This document shows, piece by piece, positions 1 through 5,503 of a stretch of DNA of 5,503 bases. The stretch is from Flectobacillus sp. GTDB lineage: Bacteria; Bacteroidota; Bacteroidia; Cytophagales; Spirosomataceae. The notes beneath the pieces were generated by a model, which made no database searches, had not been told where the DNA came from, and saw nothing but the letters and a program-made list of their open reading frames with translations. The DNA is taken from NCBI GenBank assembly GCA_029865665.1, contig JARXAV010000353.1, positions 1 to 5,503 of the forward strand, read 5' to 3'. Numbering within the stretch: the first letter of the stretch is position 1; each line of letters starts with the position of its first letter. The position numbers were made by a program, and so were the translations under genes.

Positions 1-1403
1 ACATGGAATTCGCTTGACGCATTCGTAATAGTTGTTGTACCACCGTCGGCATTTCCACCAGCATGGTTCGGATGGTGCATCGTTCCATAAAGTTTGTTAG
101 GCTCGTTGCCTTTCCATTCCATGATGTCGATTTCTCCACAAGCAGGCCAACCCACTGTACTGATGTTGCTTCCCAACATCCACAATGCAGGCCATATACC
201 TCCGCCAGTAGGGAGTTTCGCACGAATATCTACACGCCCATACGTGAATGAAAACTTATTAGCTGTTAACATTCTAGTCGAGGTATAACCAAAGCCATTA
301 TAGCTTTCTTTTTTAGCCGTAATTTTCAAAATACCATCCTTTACAATTACGTTTTCTGGACGGCTTGTATAGTATTGCTTCTCCGAATTTCCCCAGCCAT
401 TGTCGCCATTACCTAAGTCATAGTTCCATATCGCTGAATTTGGTGCGCCATCTTTGTCAAATTCTTCTGCCCAGAATAATTTCTTTTCTGTTTGTGGAAC
501 GGTTGTTCCTTTCGGTTTCAATTTCATAAACCACGCATTACCATCTGCTCCGATGTTGCGAAGGGTGATGCCATTAGCAGAAAGAGCTAAAATTTCGTAA
601 GTATTTCCACCCGTTCCGAAATTGACGATACCATTTCCCGGAACTGTAAACTGAATACGAGTTGAATTCGATGCCGTAGAAGCAGAGGTAGCTCCTGAGA
701 AGGTAATCCCTTTTGTACCACCCGTACTGAAATCATAGCAATTATCAGGACCATTTAAACCATAAAAAGCAGTGGCAGCACCAATCATTGAGGTTTGCCC
801 TTTGTTGTCCACGTTGATGGTTACGTTGTTATTAGCATCTTTCGTGAATGTAATTTCGTCGTCATACAAACAAGCAGGTCTTGTGTTAGGGTCTGCTGCA
901 TACCAAATAGGAGAGAAGCTATCCGCCGGCCCAACGCCCACGTGTCCGATAGCATCTTTGTCTGTTACCCAAACTTTTGAACTATTCCCTGTTAGGTAAG
1001 TCAAAATATCAGTGGATACTTCAAAGGCTACGAATACCTTCACTTTAGTACTAATCGTAGAAATTGCTCCCCCTGTTCCGACTGCACTTACTGTAACGGT
1101 ATAGTCTGTTGTACCTGGCTTGGTGTATTTATACGTGATTTTTCCAGAAGGAACAACCTGTGTAGTGCCATCGCCAAAATCTACTTTATAGGTCAGGGCG
1201 TTGTTGGCTGTAGTCGTAATTACCACGTTTCCTGTACCATTACCGTAAGGGTTTTTCGTATCTACCCCAACAACCGCAGTGCTAAGGTTAAGATTAGACG
1301 GAGCTACAAGCGAGCCAAAACTGTATTCAGGCTGTTTGCAAGCACTGAAGGCGATTGCCGTAGCAAGAAAAATAATGAAAACAGATGCTATATTTTTGAA
1401 CAT
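1..1403 (-). CDS. GH16 endo-beta-glucanase (laminarinase-type) lipoprotein with PKD domain, 3' end cut by window edge
   Basis: Endo-acting beta-glucanase, probably cleaving beta-1,3-glucan (laminarin-like) or mixed-linkage glucan at the cell surface. Translation from the ATG at 1403-1401 gives 467 whole codons with no stop before the edge. Residues 1-22 are a lipoprotein signal with lipobox FSAC (Cys22). Residues about 35-125 form a PKD domain (VDFGDGTT at 74-81). Residues about 127-300 are a beta-rich module (KVWVTDKD, GHVGVGP, LYDDEITFT) that I recognise as recurrent in Bacteroidota glycan proteins but cannot name with certainty. The GH16 domain starts near 308 (LFWAEEFD), with WGNSEKQYYT, YGRVDIRAKLP and GIWPALWMLG. 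The catalytic motif EIDIME gives nucleophile Glu424, Asp426 and acid/base Glu429; its extra Met is the beta-bulge form typical of laminarinases. About 100 C-terminal residues should lie beyond the window. It is the last visible gene, 113 bp after the PKD/CBM-like gene. Family is firm; substrate is inferred. Confidence 0.93.
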   Translation of the reverse strand, partial: MFKNIASVFIIFLATAIAFSACKQPEYSFGSLVAPSNLNLSTAVVGVDTKNPYGNGTGNVVITTTANNALTYKVDFGDGTTQVVPSGKITYKYTKPGTTDYTVTVSAVGTGGAISTISTKVKVFVAFEVSTDILTYLTGNSSKVWVTDKDAIGHVGVGPADSFSPIWYAADPNTRPACLYDDEITFTKDANNNVTINVDNKGQTSMIGAATAFYGLNGPDNCYDFSTGGTKGITFSGATSASTASNSTRIQFTVPGNGIVNFGTGGNTYEILALSANGITLRNIGADGNAWFMKLKPKGTTVPQTEKKLFWAEEFDKDGAPNSAIWNYDLGNGDNGWGNSEKQYYTSRPENVIVKDGILKITAKKESYNGFGYTSTRMLTANKFSFTYGRVDIRAKLPTGGGIWPALWMLGSNISTVGWPACGEIDIMEWKGNEPNKLYGTMHHPNHAGGNADGGTTTITNASSEFH

Positions 1404-1441
1404 GATTTCCAGATGTTAAGTATCGATGGATTGTTTAAATT

Positions 1442-1514
1442 AAACCTATAAGGTTTTAACTTTTACGATTGTATTCCTAAACCAATAAGGTTTCAAAAAC
1501 CTTATTGGTTTAGG
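1442..1514. repeat. Three copies of an AAACC-N5-GGTTT dyad in the intergenic gap
   Basis: Three 15-bp imperfect palindromes of the form AAACC-N5-GGTTT lie at 1442-1456, 1479-1493 and 1497-1511. The first two differ at one base; the third is the exact reverse complement of the second, so copies two and three together form a long hairpin. The first copy stands alone, closer to the GH16 start, and can itself fold as a 6-bp stem with a 3-nt loop. This could be a dispersed intergenic hairpin element, a regulator operator, or an mRNA structure; the sequence alone does not decide. Confidence 0.6.
1476..1514 (-). terminator. Perfect 18-bp stem, 3-nt loop hairpin after the SusE-position gene; possible partial terminator or mRNA-stabilising stem
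   Basis: Arms at 1476-1493 and 1497-1514 are perfectly complementary, with loop 1494-1496. On the coding strand the stem starts two bases after the TAG stop of the upstream gene. The stem is long but AU-rich (6 G/C of 18 pairs) and is not followed by a U-run on either strand, so it is not a canonical intrinsic terminator. Because the GH16 gene follows in the same direction, partial termination, processing or 3'-end protection are plausible roles. The inverted repeat is directly seen; the function is inferred. Confidence 0.5.
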
Positions 1515-1516
1515 GT

Positions 1517-3586
1517 CTAGTAAAGCGAAATATCGTCGAATAAATACGTGAAATTTGCTGAGCCATTTCCAGCCGTACCGTTATCAAAAATGAGTACAAT
1601 TTTCTGATACGATTTAGCGGTGTTAATCGTGCTATAATCGAAGCTTAATTCTTCCCAAGCGTTGGCTTTGGTCGTGCTAACCTCTTTTTCAAAGCTGATT
1701 CCTCCGTCGGTTAAGTTTTCTACTTTCAACAACACTTTAGCCCCAACTCTTGGCGAGAAAACTTTCATTTTAAAGGTTTTCTTGCTCGTAAAATCAATTG
1801 GATTATCTAAGGTAATAAAACTTCCTCCCCATGGTTGTCCTGCATTTTTAACCATTTTAGCCACTTTAGAAGATGTGTTAATGCTACCAGATTGTGGATT
1901 TGCAATGACCGTTACCGCACCGCCATCAAAATCGTTGAAAGTATATTTTAAGGTAGATGACTCAAAATCTAAAGGAATACCAAGGCTATTGCTTACGGGT
2001 GCTGTTGCTATTTTTACATCGTCCCAATAGAATACTTTGCCTGTTCCAGCGTTACCGAAATCAAAGAAAATAGAAGCTTTGTCGTAAGTGTACGCCAAGT
2101 TTAAGGCTGCCGTTCCTGCCACAGGATTACTGAAGTCGAAGACTAAGGTTTCCCATGCTTTAGCGACTGTGGTTACAGCATCTGTCTCTACGGATTTATT
2201 GCCATTGGTATGATCTTCTAACTTCAGACGTATTTTGATACCTGCCGCAGGAGCATATACACGTACCGATATACGAGTGGCAGAAGCAGATAATTTAATA
2301 GGCGAAGCAAAACCAGCGGCTGTTCCGATAGTTGTTCCTGCCCATGTTTCTGCACCCGAAACTTTGGTCGTTACTTTTACTTTATTGCTACTATTAGTTG
2401 GGTCAACGCCATTAACCGTGCTATTATTTCCAAAATCGGTTACCGTATAATCCACATTTGCTTCGTCGAACGTTACAGGTAAATTGATAGGTGCAATAGC
2501 ACTAACCAATTTAAGGTCGTCAAAATAGAACGTGTAATTAGTTGAGCCGTCTCCTTGCGTTCCATTGTCAAAAATCAAGACGATATTTTGGTAGGTTTTA
2601 GCCGTGTTAACCGCACTATAATCGAACAGTAACTCTTCCCACGCATTGGCTTTGGTAGTCGTTAATTCTTTCTCGAAACTGATACTGCCGTCGCTTTTAT
2701 TTTCCACTTTCAACAAGACTTTCGCACCCACTCGTGGAGAGAACACCTTCATGGAGAATACTTTATTGGTAGAAAAATCAATAGAACCGCCTAAGGTAAT
2801 CAAGCTACCTCCCCATGGTTGCCCAGGGAATTTAACCATTTTACCCACTTTGCTAGAGGTGTTGATGCCACCGCTTTTCGGGTTATCAATCACGCTAACA
2901 TTTCCCCCATCAAAATTCGTGAAGGTATAAGTCTGTCCAGCCGTTTCAAAATCAAGAGGTAATAAAACAGGGTTAACAATCGTCACTGTTTTCGATACTT
3001 CCGTACTTGCTTTTCCACCGCTTAGGGCTACAACTTTTACGGTATAAGTTCCTACTTTGGTATAGGTATGACTTACTGTTTCACCTTCCAAGAATCCTTG
3101 AGGAACTTCGTTTGCCACATCGCCGTAATAGACCTTAAACAAGGTTTCATACGTACCCTTTGCTGTCACATTTACTTTGAAAATATTCGCAGGGTCAATC
3201 GTTGCGGTCATTTCAACGTTTTCTGGAGCTTTAAAGGACACCGTTAAGGGTTTTGTACTTTCCGTCTTTTTTCCCGTAACACTTATCCCCGTAATTTTAA
3301 CATTGTACGTTCCTTCTGCATATTTATGTTGCGTACTTCCACCAGCCGTTACATTGGCAGTTGTGGTTGTTCCGTCACCATAATCGACGATGAACGAAAC
3401 AGCTCCTTCGCCATTAGGTGTAATCGTTACCAAGCCCGTATTGTCTTGGGTGATGTCAAACAAGGCTGCTAATTTATCTGGAGCAGCCGCCGAGTCAATG
3501 AATGAAATATCGTCGAACAATTTTTCATTACAGGCTGTCACCGTAGCCAAGGCCACAATGAGTAATATATAATTGAATATCTTCAT
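1517..3586 (-). CDS. SusE-position surface glycan-binding lipoprotein (SGBP-B-like) with two PKD-like domains and three CBM-like repeats
   Basis: Probable outer-membrane lipoprotein that binds polysaccharide for the adjacent SusCD transporter; no catalytic motif is visible. Residues 1-19 are a lipoprotein signal with lipobox VTAC (Cys19). A PKD domain covers about 46-118 (VDYGDGTT at 67-74), and a second, degenerate PKD-like domain covers about 120-204 (YYGD at 153-156, ending YTVKVVAL). Three beta-sandwich modules follow: A (207-362), B (368-527) and C (537-689). Modules A and C share GQPWGGS, VFSPRVGAKVLLKVEN, TTKANAWEEL and VLIFDNGT, and are about 72% identical over 152 ungapped residues by hand count. 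Module B keeps only the fold pattern (W-G, KAWETLVFDFS, FYWDD). The start sits 22 bp after the SusD stop, so co-transcription is likely. PKD-containing proteins in this position are common in beta-glucan PULs. Ligand specificity cannot be read from the sequence; the modules could also act as spacers. Confidence 0.85.
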   Translation of the reverse strand: MKIFNYILLIVALATVTACNEKLFDDISFIDSAAAPDKLAALFDITQDNTGLVTITPNGEGAVSFIVDYGDGTTTTANVTAGGSTQHKYAEGTYNVKITGISVTGKKTESTKPLTVSFKAPENVEMTATIDPANIFKVNVTAKGTYETLFKVYYGDVANEVPQGFLEGETVSHTYTKVGTYTVKVVALSGGKASTEVSKTVTIVNPVLLPLDFETAGQTYTFTNFDGGNVSVIDNPKSGGINTSSKVGKMVKFPGQPWGGSLITLGGSIDFSTNKVFSMKVFSPRVGAKVLLKVENKSDGSISFEKELTTTKANAWEELLFDYSAVNTAKTYQNIVLIFDNGTQGDGSTNYTFYFDDLKLVSAIAPINLPVTFDEANVDYTVTDFGNNSTVNGVDPTNSSNKVKVTTKVSGAETWAGTTIGTAAGFASPIKLSASATRISVRVYAPAAGIKIRLKLEDHTNGNKSVETDAVTTVAKAWETLVFDFSNPVAGTAALNLAYTYDKASIFFDFGNAGTGKVFYWDDVKIATAPVSNSLGIPLDFESSTLKYTFNDFDGGAVTVIANPQSGSINTSSKVAKMVKNAGQPWGGSFITLDNPIDFTSKKTFKMKVFSPRVGAKVLLKVENLTDGGISFEKEVSTTKANAWEELSFDYSTINTAKSYQKIVLIFDNGTAGNGSANFTYLFDDISLY
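1520..1978 (-). repeat. CBM-like module C (C-terminal copy)
   Basis: This stretch encodes residues 537-689 of the SusE-position protein, starting IPLDFESS and ending at the natural stop. It aligns without gaps to module A (residues 209-360), with 109 of 152 identical residues by hand count. The tryptophans in GQPWGGS and NAWEEL are kept in both and are candidates for sugar stacking or core packing. The DNA has diverged through many silent changes, so the duplication is not recent. Confidence 0.85.
2006..2485 (-). repeat. CBM-like module B (divergent middle copy)
   Basis: This stretch encodes residues 368-527 of the SusE-position protein. It follows the same strand order as modules A and C: a LPVTFDE start, a W-G motif (TWAGTTIG), a YAPAAGIKIRLKLED strand, AWETLVFDFS, and a closing FYWDDVKI. 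It lacks the FDGG, GQPWGGS and FSPRVGAK signatures of A and C. It is probably an older paralogous copy that may bind a different part of the glycan or have lost binding. Confidence 0.75.
2507..2968 (-). repeat. CBM-like module A (first copy)
   Basis: This stretch encodes residues 207-360 of the SusE-position protein, from LLPLDFE to YFDDLKL, directly after the second PKD-like domain. It is the close paralogue of module C rather than of the neighbouring module B. The conserved closing FDD resembles the end of jelly-roll carbohydrate-binding modules; calling it a CBM is an inference from that pattern and from the gene context. Confidence 0.85.
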
Positions 3587-3608
3587 CTGAAATCTAGGAT
3601 TGAAATGA

Positions 3609-5105
3609 TTAATAACCTGCGTTTTGTGTTAAGCCCGAAACCTCAATTTCTGTTTGTGGAATAGGGAATACTTCGTTTTTTCCTGCAATAAATCCTTTCA
3701 GTTTTGTCGCCGCTTGTCCTGTTCTTACCAAGTCAAAAAAGCGGTCGCCTTCCATGCCTAGTTCCAATCTTCTTTCCGTCCAGATAGCTTCTTTTAACGT
3801 ATTTCCTGTGGCAATAATTCCGTGATTGCTGTCGCCAAAAGCACGTTGACGCACTTTATTCAGGTATTGTTGAGCCGTGGCATCGTCAGGCGTACTTTTG
3901 CGATTATTCGCTTCAGCATACATCAAATAGACTTCTGCTAAACGGATAATACGTTGGTTATTCAGATAATTCAATTCTACTTGTCCGCTTGTTTCTCCTT
4001 TGCGAGGCAAGTATTTTTGATTGTACAAGCCTGTGTTTTTGTAAGGAGCAACCTGATACGTAATGCCAAAACTTGGGTTTGCATTTTTGTAGGCTTCGAT
4101 GTCTAAGCAAGTTACGTCTTTACGTTTGTCGCCTGCTTGGTAGGCATTTGCCAAGTCTTGTGTTGGTAAGTTAGTACTCCATCCAGCCGCATACGGACTA
4201 GAACCCGTTAAGCCTCTGATACCACATTGTTGCACCGCATAATTTCCTTGTCCTCTGGTAGTGCCACCCCAGTTGTAATACGGAGAAGCGTTGGAGTATT
4301 GGATTTCAAAAACAGCTTCAGTTCCATTTTCGCCTGACTGTAAGAAAATATCGCCAAAGTTATTTACCAAACTAAAAGGGCCGTCAATGACGTTTTTCAA
4401 GACAGAAACCGCAGCGTCAAATTTGTTTTGGTATAAATAGACTTTGCCCAAAAGAGCCTGAGCAGCGTATTTGGTGATACGTCCATTTTTGGGGTCAGTA
4501 CTTGGTAATGCCGCAATGGCAGCAGTTAAATCTTTCTCAATTTGAGCATAGACATCCGCTTTAGGAGCTTGTTTCAAGGTTTTTGAATCGGCAATTCCAA
4601 GTTTTCTATCGGTAAACAAAGGCACGCTTCCGAAGACTTTCACCAAGGTAAAATAGTAATAAGCTCTCAAGAAAGCCACTTCGCCATAAAGGCCTTCTTT
4701 TTCGGCAAAAGCGACTACTTCACCCGCTGGGTTTTTGTCTTTATATTGGAATAAATAGTTGGCACGGTTGATACCTTCGTAGCTAGACTTCCAGATTCCT
4801 GCTAACGTACCATTCTGAGCATTTAGCGTAAAGTCGTCCATATTTTGAAAGTCCAACACGTCTGAGGCATTTTCGCCTCCTGCCACTGAATTGTCCGAAG
4901 CGATGTCGCCAATGGGAACAACCTGATTGAGCCACTGGATTGGAGTATAGACACTTACGCCCATGCTTTGATAGTCGGCAGCTGATTTTAAGTAATCTTG
5001 GTCGGTTACTTTATAGTCATCTTTAGGACTGTAATCTACCCAGTTGCTACAACTACTAGCAAGAAGCGTAAGGAGAAAACAGCCAAGTATATGTATGTTT
5101 TTCAT
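3609..5105 (-). CDS. RagB/SusD family outer-membrane glycan-binding lipoprotein
   Basis: Surface lipoprotein that forms the lid of the SusC transporter and captures oligosaccharides for import. The 498-residue length is usual for the family. Lipobox ASSC places the lipidated cysteine at Cys19, followed by NWVDYSPKDDY. The N-terminal SusD-like region includes IWKSSYEGINRANYLF (104-119) and the TPR helices EVAFLRAYYYFTLVKVFGSVPLF (142-164, split by a turn) and AAQALLGKVYLYQNKFDAAVSVL (214-236). The C-terminal RagB/SusD part has RLAEVYLMYAEANNR (388-402), LNKVRQRAF (415-423), ERRLELGMEGDRFFDLVRTG (444-463) and the closing EVFPIPQTEI...LTQNAGY (478-498), all diagnostic. It lies 71 bp after the SusC stop and 22 bp before the SusE-position gene, in one transcription unit. 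No Shine-Dalgarno is evident; the leader is A-rich, as is usual in Bacteroidota. The ligand is not readable from the sequence but is inferred to be beta-glucan from the GH16 gene downstream. Confidence 0.97.
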   Translation of the reverse strand: MKNIHILGCFLLTLLASSCSNWVDYSPKDDYKVTDQDYLKSAADYQSMGVSVYTPIQWLNQVVPIGDIASDNSVAGGENASDVLDFQNMDDFTLNAQNGTLAGIWKSSYEGINRANYLFQYKDKNPAGEVVAFAEKEGLYGEVAFLRAYYYFTLVKVFGSVPLFTDRKLGIADSKTLKQAPKADVYAQIEKDLTAAIAALPSTDPKNGRITKYAAQALLGKVYLYQNKFDAAVSVLKNVIDGPFSLVNNFGDIFLQSGENGTEAVFEIQYSNASPYYNWGGTTRGQGNYAVQQCGIRGLTGSSPYAAGWSTNLPTQDLANAYQAGDKRKDVTCLDIEAYKNANPSFGITYQVAPYKNTGLYNQKYLPRKGETSGQVELNYLNNQRIIRLAEVYLMYAEANNRKSTPDDATAQQYLNKVRQRAFGDSNHGIIATGNTLKEAIWTERRLELGMEGDRFFDLVRTGQAATKLKGFIAGKNEVFPIPQTEIEVSGLTQNAGY

Positions 5106-5120
5106 GGTATTTCTTTTTTG

Positions 5121-5145
5121 ATTAGCGGAATTTTAGAACGCTAAT
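5121..5145. other. Small inverted repeat between SusC and SusD genes
   Basis: Arms ATTAGCG (5121-5127) and CGCTAAT (5139-5145) are perfectly complementary, with an 11-nt loop. On the coding strand the stem ends 15 bases before the SusD start and is followed by an A-run, not a U-run. It is therefore not a standard terminator. It could influence SusD translation or transcript processing, or be chance. Confidence 0.35.
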
Positions 5146-5176
5146 GAATTAATAAAATGAGTTAAACGTTGGTCGA

Positions 5177-5503
5177 TTAGAATTTTAAATCAAGTCCCAA
5201 AGACCATGTTCTTGCTTGTGGATAAGCTCCACGGTCAACGCCTGTGTCTAATACACCTCCCGAAATTTCAGGGTCATAACCTGTATATTTCGTGAACGTG
5301 AACGCATTTCTTATTTGAGCATACACACGTACCTTGCTGAATACTTTTGATTTTGGCAAGGTATAACCCACTTGGATATTTTTGATTTTTACGAAAGAAC
5401 CATCTTCTACATAGCGGTCAGATACACGAATGTTGCTGTTGGCATCTACAAAAGTGAAGCGAGGCATATTGGCATCGTTGGTAGAACCTTCGCCTGTCCA
5501 TCT
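5177..5503 (-). CDS. SusC-type TonB-dependent outer-membrane transporter, C-terminal fragment (5' part outside window)
   Basis: The last 108 residues of a SusC/RagA beta-barrel, which imports glycan oligosaccharides into the periplasm using TonB energy. The frame is open from the right edge (RWTGEGSTNDANMPRF), so the Met at 5467 is internal and not a start. Diagnostic features are RVSDRYVEDGSFVKIKNIQV (the SDRYVEDGSFxKIKNIxxGY signature), the strand VRVYAQIRNAFTFTKYTGYDPE, and the terminal YPQARTWSLGLDLKF. The final Phe is the usual outer-membrane insertion signal. Full-length members are about 1,000 residues, so roughly nine tenths, including the plug and carboxypeptidase-like N-terminal domain, is missing here because of the window, not because of damage. 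It is the most upstream visible gene, and the promoter should lie off the right edge. Confidence 0.95.
   Translation of the reverse strand, partial: RWTGEGSTNDANMPRFTFVDANSNIRVSDRYVEDGSFVKIKNIQVGYTLPKSKVFSKVRVYAQIRNAFTFTKYTGYDPEISGGVLDTGVDRGAYPQARTWSLGLDLKF

Noticed and set aside
63..999. Plus-strand open frames of about 60-75 codons inside the left part
   Set aside because: They lie antisense to the GH16 coding frame, whose translation gives clear family motifs. The short frames have no recognisable domains and are shadows.
1..1403. Truncated GH16 pseudogene
   Set aside because: The frame is intact with complete catalytic residues up to the window edge; the missing C-terminus is explained by the cut of the window.
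1433..1445. Short AT-rich palindrome GTTTAA-A-TTAAAC
   Set aside because: It is only 13 bases, weakly pairing and likely by chance in AT-rich intergenic DNA, so it is not listed as a site.
1404..1475. Possible internal promoter for the GH16 gene (TAGGTTTA on the minus strand resembles the Bacteroidota -7 TAnnTTTG)
   Set aside because: The match is imperfect, overlaps the repeated dyad, and has no convincing TTG-type -33 element at the right distance.
1662..2930. Plus-strand open frames at 1662-2030 and 2646-2930 encoding similar peptides (both start MALVV and share KVIKLPPHGCP)
   Set aside because: Their mutual similarity looked like a small gene family, but it follows entirely from their being the antisense of duplicated modules C and A in the lipoprotein gene.
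5177..5467. A stand-alone 96-residue gene starting at the Met at 5467
   Set aside because: The frame stays open to the right edge with SusC-like sequence before that Met, so this is the end of a SusC gene and not a small gene.

Overview
The window looks like part of a polysaccharide utilization locus (PUL) from a member of the Bacteroidota. The evidence is a SusC/SusD pair followed by lipoproteins with lipoboxes, A-rich leaders lacking clear Shine-Dalgarno sequences, and moderate-to-low GC. The combination of PKD modules, a SusE-position protein and a GH16 enzyme would fit an environmental Cytophagales or Flavobacteriia member, but the genus cannot be fixed from the sequence alone.

All four genes lie on the minus strand and are read right to left. 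They are: (1) the C-terminal end of a SusC-type TonB-dependent outer-membrane transporter (5177-5503, cut by the window edge); (2) a complete RagB/SusD-type glycan-binding lipoprotein (3609-5105); (3) a complete 689-residue lipoprotein in the SusE/SGBP-B position, with two N-terminal PKD-like domains and three carbohydrate-binding-like beta-sandwich repeats (1517-3586); and (4) a GH16 endo-beta-glucanase lipoprotein of the laminarinase type (1-1403). Gene 4 is cut by the left edge after the catalytic EIDIME motif. It is open at the window edge and is established here by direct translation of the minus strand.

The gaps are 71, 22 and 113 bp, so a single transcript is likely. The last gap holds a perfect 18-bp inverted repeat just after the stop codon of gene 3, plus a third copy of the same AAACC-N5-GGTTT dyad nearer gene 4. 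It may be an intercistronic hairpin that tunes enzyme expression relative to the binding and transport genes.

The inferred pathway is as follows. The GH16 enzyme cuts a beta-1,3-glucan (laminarin-like) or mixed-linkage beta-glucan at the cell surface. The SusE-position protein and SusD capture the chains, and SusC imports the oligosaccharides. The substrate is inferred from the GH16 subtype only. The system is of a well-known kind. The more distinctive points are the A-B-A'-like internal duplication in gene 3, the PKD domains shared by genes 3 and 4, and the hairpin cluster. No stretch above 300 bp lacks a gene, and no RNA gene, mobile element or CRISPR array was seen.
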